DNA of 64,000 bases from Halomonas sp. (GTDB lineage Bacteria; Pseudomonadota; Gammaproteobacteria; Pseudomonadales; Halomonadaceae), in contig NZ_VMQS01000002.1 of assembly GCF_007625055.1 (NCBI RefSeq), forward strand, positions 6,959 through 70,958. The letters are read 5' to 3'. Shown here in pieces: positions 34,864-43,835 of this stretch (position 1 is the first letter of the stretch; every line of letters begins with the position of its first letter). The translations under genes and the position numbers were made by a program. Below the pieces are notes generated by a model. That model made no database searches, was not told the DNA's origin, and saw only the letters and a program-made list of their open reading frames with translations.

Positions 34864-35260
34864 TCTTATCAAGGGAACGCTGATTATTGCCGGATCACTG
34901 TTCATGTTGCTGGCGTCAATTGGTATCTTGCGCCTACCGGATCTGCTTACCCGCATGCATGCCACAACCAAGGCGGCAGCGCTGGGTGTCATGTTGATCA
35001 TGGTGGCGGCCGCCATGCATTTTGCCGAGACCAGCATCGTCGCCAGGGCCCTGGCAATCGTTGTGTTCATCCTGATGACGGCGCCGGTAGCGGCGCATGT
35101 CATAGGGCGGGCCGGGTATTTTGTAGGCTCCAAGTTATGGAGTGGTACCGTCAAGGATGAGCTGCGGCCCAACTATGACCCCCTCACCCATGAGTTGAAA
35201 AGTGGCATGGAAACTCAGGAAAACGCCAAACGCCAGCCCCGTGATACCGATCCCGACTGA
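34856..35260 (+). CDS. mrpG: Mrp antiporter subunit G, system 2
   Basis: 134 residues, three helices, with IGILRLPDLLTRMHATTKAAALGVML. The ATG at 34856, preceded by GGAGGCCCAAGG, gives the right length; an open frame from 34817 lies inside mrpF. The C-terminal part from about residue 100 is polar. The gene ends the operon 40 bases before a good terminator. Confidence 0.93.
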   Translation: MIDLIKGTLIIAGSLFMLLASIGILRLPDLLTRMHATTKAAALGVMLIMVAAAMHFAETSIVARALAIVVFILMTAPVAAHVIGRAGYFVGSKLWSGTVKDELRPNYDPLTHELKSGMETQENAKRQPRDTDPD

Positions 35261-35300
35261 CGGGCTGGCAGTGGGGTAGTCAGCCCGATTGACTTCTATT

Positions 35301-35326
35301 AAGCCATTCATACGAATGGCTTTTTT
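35301..35326 (+). terminator. Rho-independent terminator after Mrp system 2
   Basis: AAGCCATTC-ATAC-GAATGGCTTTTTT: a 9-bp stem, tetraloop and T run. Confidence 0.88.
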
Positions 35327-35453
35327 AATGCCTGAAAAGTCATGGTCGATTGAATAGAAAATACCTTACTGGTGGTGATCTGCCGTATTGGCATGTACAA
35401 TAATTATACTGATTTTTTATTTTGTAGAATATTTAATTAGCTGACTAATTATA

Positions 35454-35633
35454 ATGCCACGTAAAGCTGACTTACCCCAAAAAATCTGCGTTTTCTGTCA
35501 ACGCCCTTTTGCATGGCGAAAAAAGTGGGCCCGCGACTGGGACAATGTGCGCTATTGCAGCGAGCGCTGCCGCAGAACGGCAAAAAAATCCACTGCCAAA
35601 GGTGCGCAGCGTAAAGAGGAGACAAGCCCATGA
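35454..35633 (+). CDS. DUF2256 zinc-ribbon-like small protein
   Basis: 59 residues. Two cysteine pairs (CVFC and CSERC) flank an aromatic/basic core [18 protein letters not shown], the DUF2256 pattern; it probably binds zinc. The C-terminus is lysine-rich. Its TGA overlaps the ATG of cryptochrome DASH (ATGA), so the two are translationally coupled. DUF2256 genes are commonly found beside cryptochrome/photolyase genes, but the function is unknown. The upstream about 120 bases are AT-rich and probably contain the promoter. Confidence 0.85.
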   Translation: MPRKADLPQKICVFCQRPFAWRKKWARDWDNVRYCSERCRRTAKKSTAKGAQRKEETSP

Positions 35634-37039
35634 CCCGTTCCATCGTTGATATTGTCTGGTTGCACAATGATTTGCGTATTGCTGATAACCCTTTGTTGAA
35701 TTTCACATCACGCCCGGAACAACTGCTATGTGTCTATGTGTTGGATGAGCGCTGGCTTGAACAGGCGATTCCTGATCAGAACGTTGCCCGGATCGGGCCG
35801 CCGCGGCTTCGTTTTCTATGGGAAAGCCTGATGGAACTGCGGGGTGAGTTGCTGCAACGCGGCAGTGACCTGCTGGTGCGTATTGGCTCGCCTGCCGAAG
35901 AAGTAGCGAATCTGGCCAATCATTTCGCCGCCCGTGCTGTCCGGGTATCACATCAATCAGGCAGTGAAGAAAATAACCACATATCCGCCATCGTGCCCTT
36001 GCTGGAAGGCGATACTGAACTGGAGTTGGTGGAAAACAACCGGCTATTTGATCAAGCTCAACTCCCCTTCGGCAACGACGCACTACCTGGCAGTTTTTCG
36101 GCATTCCGGCGCAAGGTTGAAAAGCACTGTGATGTGCCGTCGGCGACACAGGCTCCGATCACCTTGCCTCTCTGGCCAGATGCAGCGCCCAGGGGCTTTC
36201 CCCCGCTCAAGCAGGTCTGCGAACTGTCAGCAGGCTGGAATCCTGATGAACGTAAGGACATGGCCTGGGCAGGCGGGGAAGCTGCCGGGCATGAACGTTT
36301 GCGTGCTTTTATCTGGGAGCATAACGGTCCTGCTACCTATAAGCAGACGCGTAATGGTCTGTTGGGTGACTATTTTTCGACTCATCTTTCTCCCTGGTTG
36401 GCGCATGGCTGCCTGTCACCCCGTCAGATCGTCCAGGAAGTACGCGCCTGGGAAGCTCGCAACGGCAGCACCGAGTCCAGCTACTGGATTGTCTTTGAGC
36501 TATTATGGCGTGAATACTTTCAGTTGGCGGCAGTACTGGAACAGCACAGGTTGTTTGGCCCTTCAGGCCTGCCGACACCGGATGCTGCTTTTGTCGCCTG
36601 GCAAGAAGGCAACACTGGCGTACCCTTTATCGATGCAGCCATGATCGAGCTTGCCAGTACTGGCTGGATGTCAAACCGTGCCAGACAGAACGTGGCCAGT
36701 TTTCTGGTCAAGGATCTGAACGTAGACTGGCGGCTTGGCGCAACCTGGTTTGAACACTGCCTGATGGATTATGATGTTGCTTCCAACTGGGGGAACTGGC
36801 GTTATGTTGCCGGTGTCGGAAGAGACCCACGCCAGGATCGGTACTTCAATGTGCTCAAGCAGGCCTGCCAGTATGATCCAAACGGTGAATATGTGGCTCA
36901 CTGGTTACCCGATCTGGCTACGTTGCCTGAAGGTAAGGCTCGGCATCAGCCCTGGCGTGCTGCGCCCTCGCATTTTTCGCCTCCCAGAGTGGAACCGCAA
37001 GCCTGGCAACCCTGGCTGATTGATCAAGTTGCTCCATGA
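35630..37039 (+). CDS. Cryptochrome DASH (photolyase family)
   Basis: 469 residues. The N-terminal antenna domain begins [18 protein letters not shown]. The FAD-binding helical domain contains [25 protein letters not shown] and [45 protein letters not shown]. The end, [28 protein letters not shown], is the Cry-DASH form rather than a classical class I CPD photolyase. Cry-DASH proteins repair CPD lesions mainly in single-stranded DNA or act in light signalling; which applies here is not known. AGAGGAGAC precedes the ATG. Confidence 0.9.
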   Translation: MTRSIVDIVWLHNDLRIADNPLLNFTSRPEQLLCVYVLDERWLEQAIPDQNVARIGPPRLRFLWESLMELRGELLQRGSDLLVRIGSPAEEVANLANHFAARAVRVSHQSGSEENNHISAIVPLLEGDTELELVENNRLFDQAQLPFGNDALPGSFSAFRRKVEKHCDVPSATQAPITLPLWPDAAPRGFPPLKQVCELSAGWNPDERKDMAWAGGEAAGHERLRAFIWEHNGPATYKQTRNGLLGDYFSTHLSPWLAHGCLSPRQIVQEVRAWEARNGSTESSYWIVFELLWREYFQLAAVLEQHRLFGPSGLPTPDAAFVAWQEGNTGVPFIDAAMIELASTGWMSNRARQNVASFLVKDLNVDWRLGATWFEHCLMDYDVASNWGNWRYVAGVGRDPRQDRYFNVLKQACQYDPNGEYVAHWLPDLATLPEGKARHQPWRAAPSHFSPPRVEPQAWQPWLIDQVAP

Positions 37040-37050
37040 GAGGTCGCTGA

Positions 37051-37542
37051 ATGAGTACAAGCGGATTTCCAGCGGCGTTAATGACCCGCCATCGCACCGC
37101 CTGGGGGCTCGGCCTGTCCGGGCTGATCCCTTTTATCGCCTGTCTGGTGGTGGCCTTTCTGGGCCCGACGGCCTGGCAGGTCACAGCGGTCTATGGTTTT
37201 CTGTATTACGCAGCGGTCATCCTGTCATTTCTGGGAGGCGCCCATTGGGGGGCTGTCCTGCAACGCGCTGACAGGACACGCATGCCCGGTGATATTCGTC
37301 GTCTGGCCCTGGCGATGTTGCCTAGTCTGATTGCCTGGCCTGCCTTGATGCTCAACCCGGTGGTGGGGATCTGGGTATTGATGATTGGTTTTGTGCTGGT
37401 CTGGATATACGATCTCAGTAGCGAAGGCCGTTTTGGCTGGCCCAAGTGGTACCTGCTTTTGCGTTCGGTACTCACTGTCGTCGTGGTACTGGCCCATGCC
37501 GGTATGGTAATGCGGCTGGGCGAGAGTGCCTGGGGTTTTTGA
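37051..37542 (+). CDS. DUF3429 membrane protein
   Basis: 163 residues with five probable helices: GLGLSGLIPFIACLVVAFLG, AVYGFLYYAAVILSFLGGAHWG, LALAMLPSLIAWPALML, VVGIWVLMIGFVLVWIYDL and LLRSVLTVVVVLAHAGMVM. The SFLGGAHWG motif is the DUF3429 hallmark. The function is unknown. It starts 11 bases after the cryptochrome stop, so it is likely in the same operon. Confidence 0.85.
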   Translation: MSTSGFPAALMTRHRTAWGLGLSGLIPFIACLVVAFLGPTAWQVTAVYGFLYYAAVILSFLGGAHWGAVLQRADRTRMPGDIRRLALAMLPSLIAWPALMLNPVVGIWVLMIGFVLVWIYDLSSEGRFGWPKWYLLLRSVLTVVVVLAHAGMVMRLGESAWGF

Positions 37543-37594
37543 TATAAATCGGTGTAGATGGACTTATTTATTGACTGTTTAAAGGACTGAACTG

Positions 37595-38929
37595 ATGTTT
37601 CCTCTCAAAATGCGCTCAGTAGCCTATCGCCCTTTACGCCTGGGTATTGCCCTGGTGTTACCCATAACCCTGCTTTCGGCTTGCGCGTCAGCGCAGCCGC
37701 CATCAGGACAGGAGGAGGCGGATGCTAATCCTGTTCTGGCGGAACAGTCTTCGACGCTACTGGCCCAGAATACCCAATCGTCACCCTCGGCAAAGCCTTC
37801 CGGGTCAGGTTTGCAAGATCATGCCAGCTTCGACGCCTGGCTGGCGGCGTTCAAGCGCGACGCTGCGGCACAGGGCATCAGCCAGCAGGCGCTGTCGGCC
37901 CTGGACGATGTTCGCTACCTGGAAAGAGTGGTCGAGCTGGATAGTTACCAGCCCGAGTTTGTAAGGCCCATCTGGGAGTATCTGGACAGTGCGGTCTCCA
38001 GCACCCGCGTGACGAACGGACGCGACAAATTGGCGCAGCATCGTCAGACAGCCGCACGTATGGAAGAACGTTATGGGGTGCCAGCGGAAGTGATCGTGGC
38101 CATCTGGGGGATAGAGAGTAATTATGGCGGCAACTTCGGTGATTTTTCGGCATTAGATGCGTTTGCAACCCTGGCCTACGATGGCCGGCGCAGCGATTTT
38201 GCTCGCGGTGAGCTGCTGGCTGCTCTGAGGATTATCGACAGCGGCGATATCGCCGCGCAGGACATGGTCGGTTCCTGGGCAGGTGCCATGGGGCATACAC
38301 AGTTTATTCCATCGAGCTTTGAAGCTTACGCAAAAGACGGCGATGGTGATGGGCGTCGCGATATCTGGGGAAGTATTCCCGACGTCATGGCCTCCACGGC
38401 CAACTATCTTGCCCGTGCCAACTGGCAGCCAGACCAGCCCTGGGGTGTTGAAGTGACCTTGCCAGAAGGTTATGACTACGCCCAGACCGAGCGTCTCAGC
38501 TCGGCCGAATGGGCCGCTCAGGGCGTGCGTGCAGCCAATGGCGGTGGTCTGCCAGCGCTTGACAGTGCGGCAGTGATTGTACCGGCTGGTGCCCAGGGGC
38601 CGGCCTTCATGGTCGGGCAAAATTTCCGTTCCATTCTGCGCTATAACAATGCCACCAGCTATGCGTTGGCAGTCGCCACCTTGAGTGATGCCATCGCCGG
38701 ACGTGAAGGTGTTCAGCAGGGCTGGCCACGTGATCAGCAGCCTTTGACCCGCGATGATGTGCGTGAACTTCAACAAGGCCTGAACGCACTGGGTTACAGC
38801 GTGGGCGGTGCCGATGGCATTCTGGGGCCCAATACGCGCAATGGCCTGAGAGCCTTCCAGCGCGATCAAGGGATGGTGCCTGACGGCTTTGCCACCCAGG
38901 CGGTTCTGGAACGCATCAAACAGCGTTAA
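37595..38929 (+). CDS. Lytic murein transglycosylase, MltB family, with peptidoglycan-binding domain
   Basis: 444 residues. A lipoprotein signal ends LLSAC (Cys30), then there is a Ser/Gln-rich linker to about 75. The SLT_2/MltB catalytic domain covers about 75-375, with the catalytic glutamate E174 in WGIESNYGGNFGDF and the family motif SWAGAMGHTQFIPSSFEAYAKDGDGDGRRDIW. The PG_binding_1 domain is at about 382-443 (ELQQGLNALGYSVGGADGILGPNTRNGLRAFQRDQG). It cleaves peptidoglycan to 1,6-anhydromuropeptides at the outer-membrane inner face. AAAGGACTGAACTG precedes the ATG. Confidence 0.92.
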   Translation: MFPLKMRSVAYRPLRLGIALVLPITLLSACASAQPPSGQEEADANPVLAEQSSTLLAQNTQSSPSAKPSGSGLQDHASFDAWLAAFKRDAAAQGISQQALSALDDVRYLERVVELDSYQPEFVRPIWEYLDSAVSSTRVTNGRDKLAQHRQTAARMEERYGVPAEVIVAIWGIESNYGGNFGDFSALDAFATLAYDGRRSDFARGELLAALRIIDSGDIAAQDMVGSWAGAMGHTQFIPSSFEAYAKDGDGDGRRDIWGSIPDVMASTANYLARANWQPDQPWGVEVTLPEGYDYAQTERLSSAEWAAQGVRAANGGGLPALDSAAVIVPAGAQGPAFMVGQNFRSILRYNNATSYALAVATLSDAIAGREGVQQGWPRDQQPLTRDDVRELQQGLNALGYSVGGADGILGPNTRNGLRAFQRDQGMVPDGFATQAVLERIKQR

Positions 38930-38963
38930 ACACTTATTTTCAGGGGGTCACCTCAGAGGGTGT

Positions 38964-39602
38964 ATGGCAAGTGCGCAATACATAGCCAAGGGTTCGTATT
39001 ACCTTGCCAGGACAGCGGTCAACCTACCCGCGCGCCTGGCCATACGTCTGATCTGTGGAATGCTGTTGGTGGGTCTCGGGTCGGCGGTTGTTCATGCTGA
39101 AGAGGAAGGTCAGGATGCCTCACAAACCCCTCATCCTGACGTATTCGGTTGGGTTGAGAATGCTGTGATGATGCCCTGGGGAATTCAGGTGAAAGCCAAG
39201 CTTGATAGCGGCGCTCTGACTTCCTCATTGGATGCGCGTGATATTGATACCTTTACCCGAAGTGGTGAAGAGTGGGTGCGCTTTCGTCTCAAGCTGGAAG
39301 ATCAGGAAAGCGGTGAGCTGTTCAGTAACGAGTTGCAACGGCCCTTGTACCGAGACCTCAGAGTGCGTGGCGCCGGTGGACGCGATGAACGCCCTGTTGT
39401 GCTGCTCAAAGTGTGTATTGGCAATACCATCTATGAAGAGCAGTTCAGCTTGCGCGACCGGGAAGACATGAATTACCCCATGCTGCTGGGGCGCCGGACA
39501 ATCCGTCACCTGGGACTGCTTGATGTGCGCGAGACCTTCCTGCATAACACTCCGAGCTGTAACGCTGACAGTTTCTTTGTTCCCCATGAGCCGGATGAAT
39601 AA
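38964..39602 (+). CDS. Retropepsin-like 'ATP-dependent zinc protease' family protein (RimB-like)
   Basis: 212 residues. The N-terminus is a signal peptide (LAIRLICGMLLVGLGSAVVHAEE), so it should be exported. The core has the aspartic-protease-like motif AKLDSGALTSSLDA and the closing LLGRRTIRHLGLLDV of the PF05618 family, named zinc protease but related to retropepsins. Cytoplasmic relatives act with RimK, which glutamylates ribosomal protein S6; this copy has a signal peptide, so its target may be different. The ATG at 38964 is preceded by AGAGGG. No rimK is adjacent. Confidence 0.8.
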   Translation: MASAQYIAKGSYYLARTAVNLPARLAIRLICGMLLVGLGSAVVHAEEEGQDASQTPHPDVFGWVENAVMMPWGIQVKAKLDSGALTSSLDARDIDTFTRSGEEWVRFRLKLEDQESGELFSNELQRPLYRDLRVRGAGGRDERPVVLLKVCIGNTIYEEQFSLRDREDMNYPMLLGRRTIRHLGLLDVRETFLHNTPSCNADSFFVPHEPDE

Positions 39603-39645
39603 AAGGCGATTAATCTGCCTTTGGCCTTGCCTGACTGAGTGCGGA

Positions 39646-40359
39646 TCAGAAAAGCCGGGCCAGTAAAGCGGTGACGGCGGTCTCGACGCGCAGGATACGT
39701 GACCCCAGGTGGATGCCTTTGCAGCCAGCGGCCACCATCTTTTCCACTTCCCATTCGATAAACCCGCCTTCTGGCCCGATCAGCAGGAGCGTGTCGTCTT
39801 CAATGCCGCGCGGACAGGCATCAGGCATGCCTGGATGGGCCAGTAGACCACGCCGATTGTCCAGCAGGCCGGGCAGCTCATCTTCAACAAAGGGACGAAA
39901 ACCTTTACGCAAGGTGACCTTTGGCAAGACAGTGTCCTTGGCCTGCTCAAGCCCTAAGAGCAGATGTTGATGGATCTTGTCGCTGTCCAGCTCAGGCGAT
40001 TGCCAATAGCTTTTTTCTACCCGGCGGGTGTGCAGAAGGGTGATCTGCTTTACGCCTAGCGCGGTGATGTGTTCCAGCGAACGGGCCAGCATGCGCGGCC
40101 TGGGCAGCGCCAGCACCAGATGCACCGGCAAGGCAGGTGGCGGCGGTGTATCAAGCGCGTCTACGGTCAGCCTGGCATGGTCTGTATCAAGTGACTGCAA
40201 GGTTGCCTTGCCGAGCCGACCGCCCAGCAGGCCAACCGAAAAGCTGTCCTGTGGTTGGGCGCGGTATACATCTCGCAGGTGGCGCAGGCGTCGAGCATCC
40301 CGAATGTAAAACTCATCGGGCGTGGTGGCCTCTTCGGGAGGGAATAAGATGACGTTCAT
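39646..40359 (-). CDS. rsmE: 16S rRNA (uracil-1498-N3)-methyltransferase
   Basis: 237 residues. N-terminal PUA-like part (FYIRDARRLRHLRDVYRAQPQD) and C-terminal SPOUT knot with LLIGPEGGFIEWEVEKM and LGSRILRVETAVTALLA. It converges on the retropepsin-like gene, with 43 bases between their stops; a small hairpin AAAGGC...GCCTTT lies in that gap. Confidence 0.93.
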   Translation of the reverse strand: MNVILFPPEEATTPDEFYIRDARRLRHLRDVYRAQPQDSFSVGLLGGRLGKATLQSLDTDHARLTVDALDTPPPPALPVHLVLALPRPRMLARSLEHITALGVKQITLLHTRRVEKSYWQSPELDSDKIHQHLLLGLEQAKDTVLPKVTLRKGFRPFVEDELPGLLDNRRGLLAHPGMPDACPRGIEDDTLLLIGPEGGFIEWEVEKMVAAGCKGIHLGSRILRVETAVTALLARLF

Positions 40360-40490
40360 TTTGCTCGCTGTACGGGTTCAATATCTGTTGAAAAGGCGGA
40401 TAATTATCTCTGTGCTTGCATGGTGGCGCAGGGCAGGCACAATAGCTGCAATGAGAATACCCGCTTTTTAGCATTTCAAGGAGAGTCGCC

Positions 40491-40970
40491 GTGCGTGTGA
40501 TTCGTAAGTATGCCAATCGTCGTTTGTATGATACCGAGCAAAGTCGCTATGTTACGCTGGAAGACTTGCGCAGACTGATTCTGGAGGATGCGGCTTTTCG
40601 CGTTGAAGATGCAAAAAGCGGTGAGGATATCACGCGTACCATTCTGCTCTCGATTATTATCGAGCAGGAACAGGCTGACGGAGAGTCAGAAGTGTTCTCC
40701 AATGACCTGCTGGCCCAGTTGATACGTGTTTACGATATGTCCTCCCCCTTGCCCCTGGCGCGCTACCTGGAGCAAGGCACCCAGCTGATGTTGACGCAGC
40801 AAAAACGCATGCAGGATCAATGGCAGAAAGCCATTCGTCATTCACCCATGGAATTCATGCGCGAACTGGCTGAAGAAAACATGCGCTTCTGGCAGAACAC
40901 CATCAATAAGAATGACAACGCGCCCGGCGTGGATACCCGCAAGAAAAGTAATGATGAAGCGGATAGCTGA
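40491..40970 (+). CDS. phaR: Polyhydroxyalkanoate synthesis regulator PhaR
   Basis: 159 residues. The N-terminal DNA-binding domain starts RVIRKYANRRLYDTEQSRYVTLEDL, the PhaR signature, followed by a PHB-accumulation regulatory domain (SKVFSND-like SEVFSNDLLAQLI). PhaR senses PHA granules and represses phasin and its own gene. The start is GTG at 40491 after AAGGAGAGTCGCC. It lies alone, divergent from rsmE; no phaC, phaP or phaB is in the window. Confidence 0.92.
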   Translation: MRVIRKYANRRLYDTEQSRYVTLEDLRRLILEDAAFRVEDAKSGEDITRTILLSIIIEQEQADGESEVFSNDLLAQLIRVYDMSSPLPLARYLEQGTQLMLTQQKRMQDQWQKAIRHSPMEFMRELAEENMRFWQNTINKNDNAPGVDTRKKSNDEADS

Positions 40971-41089
40971 TTGACGCACTGGCTAACAGGCGTATGGGGG
41001 GAAGACAGCTGTCATCAACAGGTATGAACTGGCTGTGGCATAATAGGCGCTTCGCGATATTACGATGATTCCTGCCGAAAAGGGCTCAC

Positions 41090-42382
41090 ATGAAGGTTTT
41101 GATGATAGGCGGCGGTGGCCGCGAACATGCGCTGGCCTGGAAGTTGGCGCAATCGGAAAAGGTAGAAAAAGTTCTGGTGGCGCCGGGCAATGCGGGCACG
41201 GCAAGTGAACCCAGGCTGGAGAATATTGATATTGCCGTCAGCGATCTTGAAGGCCTGTTGGCGCTGGCCAGGGCAGAGCAGGTAGATCTGACCGTGGTGG
41301 GTCCTGAAGCGCCGCTGGTAGAAGGTGTGGTAGACCTGTTTCAGTCAGCAGGGCTGGCGATTTTTGGCCCGACCCAGGCCGCTGCACAGCTGGAAGGCTC
41401 CAAGTCTTTCACCAAGGATTTTCTGGCCCGTCATCACATCCCCAGTGCTGCCTATCAGACCTTTACCGAGGTGGCGCCTGCGCTGGCCTATCTGCATGAA
41501 AGGGGTGCGCCGATTGTCATCAAGGCTGACGGCCTGGCGGCCGGAAAAGGGGTGATCGTCGCCATGAATGAAGCAGAAGCCGAGGCGGCCATCCGCGATA
41601 TGCTGGAAGCCAACGCCTTTGGCGATGCTGGCGCCCGTGTGGTGATCGAGGAGTTTCTTGAAGGCGAAGAGGCCAGCTTTATCGTCATGGTCGACGGTAA
41701 CAATGTAGTGCCGATGGCCACCAGCCAGGACCACAAGCGTGCCTACGACGGTGATGAAGGCCCTAACACTGGCGGTATGGGCGCCTACTCACCGGCACCG
41801 GTTGTGACGCCGGACGTTGATAAGCGCATCATGCAGGAAGTGATTTTGCCCACCGTAAAGGGCATGGCCGCCGAAGGCATGCCGTATAGTGGTTTCCTGT
41901 ATGCGGGCCTGATGATTGATTCAGCCGGACAGCCGAAAGTGATCGAGTTCAACTGCCGTTTCGGAGACCCTGAGACCCAGCCGATCATGCTGCGTCTGAT
42001 GTCTGACTTTACTGAGCTATGCCTGGCGGGTGCTGAAGGCCGGCTTGCCGGATACACCTGTGAGTGGGATCCGCGCGCGGCTGTAGGCGTTGTCATGGCG
42101 GCAGGTGGCTACCCCGGCCATTATCGTAAAAGCGATGTGATTGAAGGGTTGGCGGCTGCAGAACAATGTGGCTGCAAGGTGTTCCACGCCGGCACGGCCC
42201 TGTCACCGAGGGGCGAGATTACCACGGCGGGTGGGCGTGTCCTGTGTGTGACGGCCCTGGGTGATAGCGTTTCCCGGGCGCAACAACTCGCCTATCAGGG
42301 CGTTGCCAGGATTCGCTGGGAAGGCGCCGAATACCGGTCGGATATTGCCTTTCGGGCGATTACCCGCGAGCAGTCTCGTTGA
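41090..42382 (+). CDS. purD: Phosphoribosylamine-glycine ligase
   Basis: 430 residues, full length. ATP-grasp enzyme of purine synthesis; starts MKVLMIGGGGREHALAWKL and carries SKSFTKDFLARHHIP, IKADGLAAGKGVIVA, QDHKRAYDGDEGPNTGGMGAYSP and FNCRFGDPETQ. GAAAAGGGC precedes the ATG. No purH is upstream in this window. Confidence 0.97.
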   Translation: MKVLMIGGGGREHALAWKLAQSEKVEKVLVAPGNAGTASEPRLENIDIAVSDLEGLLALARAEQVDLTVVGPEAPLVEGVVDLFQSAGLAIFGPTQAAAQLEGSKSFTKDFLARHHIPSAAYQTFTEVAPALAYLHERGAPIVIKADGLAAGKGVIVAMNEAEAEAAIRDMLEANAFGDAGARVVIEEFLEGEEASFIVMVDGNNVVPMATSQDHKRAYDGDEGPNTGGMGAYSPAPVVTPDVDKRIMQEVILPTVKGMAAEGMPYSGFLYAGLMIDSAGQPKVIEFNCRFGDPETQPIMLRLMSDFTELCLAGAEGRLAGYTCEWDPRAAVGVVMAAGGYPGHYRKSDVIEGLAAAEQCGCKVFHAGTALSPRGEITTAGGRVLCVTALGDSVSRAQQLAYQGVARIRWEGAEYRSDIAFRAITREQSR

Positions 42383-42454
42383 CGACATGACGGTAACCTG
42401 TCAAACGCCGCCGCTGATGCTGTCAGACCAAACGTATCGAATGGAGCCCAAAAA

Positions 42455-42895
42455 ATGGAGCGTGTAAAGCTCAACTTTCCCACTGATGCAGTGATTCACC
42501 ATCATTCGGTCAGTGTGCGGGTGACGGATATGAACTATGGCCGTCATCTGGGTCATGATGCCTTGGTGTCCTTGCTTCATGAAGCCCGTTCACAGGCGCT
42601 GATGGCGGTCGGCTATCCCGAGTGGGACCTGGCGGGTTTCCACAGCGTGGTGGCAGATTTGGCCGTGCAGTATCAAAGTGAAGCGCGTTGCCCTGATGTT
42701 CTGGTGGTCGAAACTGCGATTCCTGATCCGGCTGGCAAAGCGTTGAGCGTCTATCACCGGGTGCTCGCGGATGAAGGCGCGCGGCTGGTGGCAACGGCAC
42801 GTCTTAATCTGCTGGTAATGGACAGCACCGCGGGTAACCCGGTGGCAGTGCCGGCCGAGGTTGTCCAGGCCCTGGCCAAAGCGAGACTTTGCTGA
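42455..42895 (+). CDS. Acyl-CoA thioesterase, hotdog fold (4HBT family)
   Basis: 146 residues, single hotdog domain; VRVTDMNYGRHLGHDALVSLLHEAR is the 4HBT-type active region, although the usual Asp-Tyr pair reads DMNYGRH. It probably hydrolyses an acyl-CoA; the substrate is unknown. GGAG stands nine bases before the ATG. Its TGA shares a base with the phosphoribulokinase ATG (TGATG), indicating coupled translation. Confidence 0.8.
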   Translation: MERVKLNFPTDAVIHHHSVSVRVTDMNYGRHLGHDALVSLLHEARSQALMAVGYPEWDLAGFHSVVADLAVQYQSEARCPDVLVVETAIPDPAGKALSVYHRVLADEGARLVATARLNLLVMDSTAGNPVAVPAEVVQALAKARLC

Positions 42896-43767
42896 TGTCC
42901 CGCGAATATCCGATTATCTCTGTGACAGGCTCATCCGGGGCGGGTACCACCACGGTGCGGCGCAGCTTTGAACGCATGTTCCAGCGTGAGGACGTGCATG
43001 CGGCCATGGTGGATGGCGATGCCTTCCACCGCTATACCCGCAAAGAGCTGCATCGCATGTTTCGTGAAGAACCGGAGCGCAAGGATGAGCTCTCGCATTT
43101 TGCGGTAGAAGCCAACCTGCTTGATCGTCTTGAAGGCCTTTTCAGCGAATACGGTGAACACGGCACAGGACAGTTCCGTCACTATATCCACGCGGAAGAT
43201 AAACAGAAGATCGAGGCGGGGTATCGGGTAGGTACCTTTACCGAATGGCAGTCATTACCCTGTGGTACGGATCTGCTGTTTTATGAGGGGTTACACGGTG
43301 GCCTGGTGACGGAAGACTACGATATTGCCCGTCATGTGGACCTGATGATTGGCGTGGCCCCCACCATGAACCTGGAGTGGATCCAGAAGATCGATCGTGA
43401 CACCAAGATGCGGGGTTACTCTCAGGAAGCCGTTATAGACACCATTCTGGGACGCATGGATGATTATGTGCGCTACATCCAACCACAGTTCTCGCGCACC
43501 CATATCAATTTCCAGCGGGTTCCGACAGTGGATACGTCTAACCCTTTCGAGGTGCAGGATATTCCGACTGACTCCGAGTCCTTCGTGGTCATTCGTTTCC
43601 GTGACCCATCAAAAGTGGATTTTCCCTGGCTGCTGGCGATGATCCAGGACGCCTTTATGTCACGCCCCCACACCCTGGTGGTGCCGGGGTCGCGAATGTC
43701 ACTGGCGATGGAGTTGATTCTTGCCCCGCTGGTCCGTCATTTGCTCGCCCAGCGCCGTTTTCGCTAA
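42895..43767 (+). CDS. prkB: Phosphoribulokinase-like protein (PrkB type)
   Basis: 290 residues. P-loop GSSGAGTTTVRRSFERMF, then VDGDAFHRYTRKELHRMF, LFYEGLHGGLVTEDYDIARHVDLMIGVAPTMNLEWIQKIDRDTKMRGYS and SMSLAMELILAPLVRHLL-like end. It matches class I phosphoribulokinase and the E. coli PrkB protein, which exists without RuBisCO. The reaction would be ribulose-5-phosphate to ribulose-1,5-bisphosphate, but no RuBisCO gene is visible and the true substrate is uncertain. It is in an operon with the thioesterase. Confidence 0.9.
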   Translation: MSREYPIISVTGSSGAGTTTVRRSFERMFQREDVHAAMVDGDAFHRYTRKELHRMFREEPERKDELSHFAVEANLLDRLEGLFSEYGEHGTGQFRHYIHAEDKQKIEAGYRVGTFTEWQSLPCGTDLLFYEGLHGGLVTEDYDIARHVDLMIGVAPTMNLEWIQKIDRDTKMRGYSQEAVIDTILGRMDDYVRYIQPQFSRTHINFQRVPTVDTSNPFEVQDIPTDSESFVVIRFRDPSKVDFPWLLAMIQDAFMSRPHTLVVPGSRMSLAMELILAPLVRHLLAQRRFR

Positions 43768-43835
43768 GCTGGAAGTACAGTGCCTGCTGTCACCGCTGGC
43801 CAACAACCCGCCACATCCTGAGTCAGGAGCTTTTC

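Noticed and set aside
38153..38869. 238-residue open frame antisense to the MltB-like gene
   Set aside because: The opposite strand encodes a clear lytic transglycosylase with catalytic motifs.
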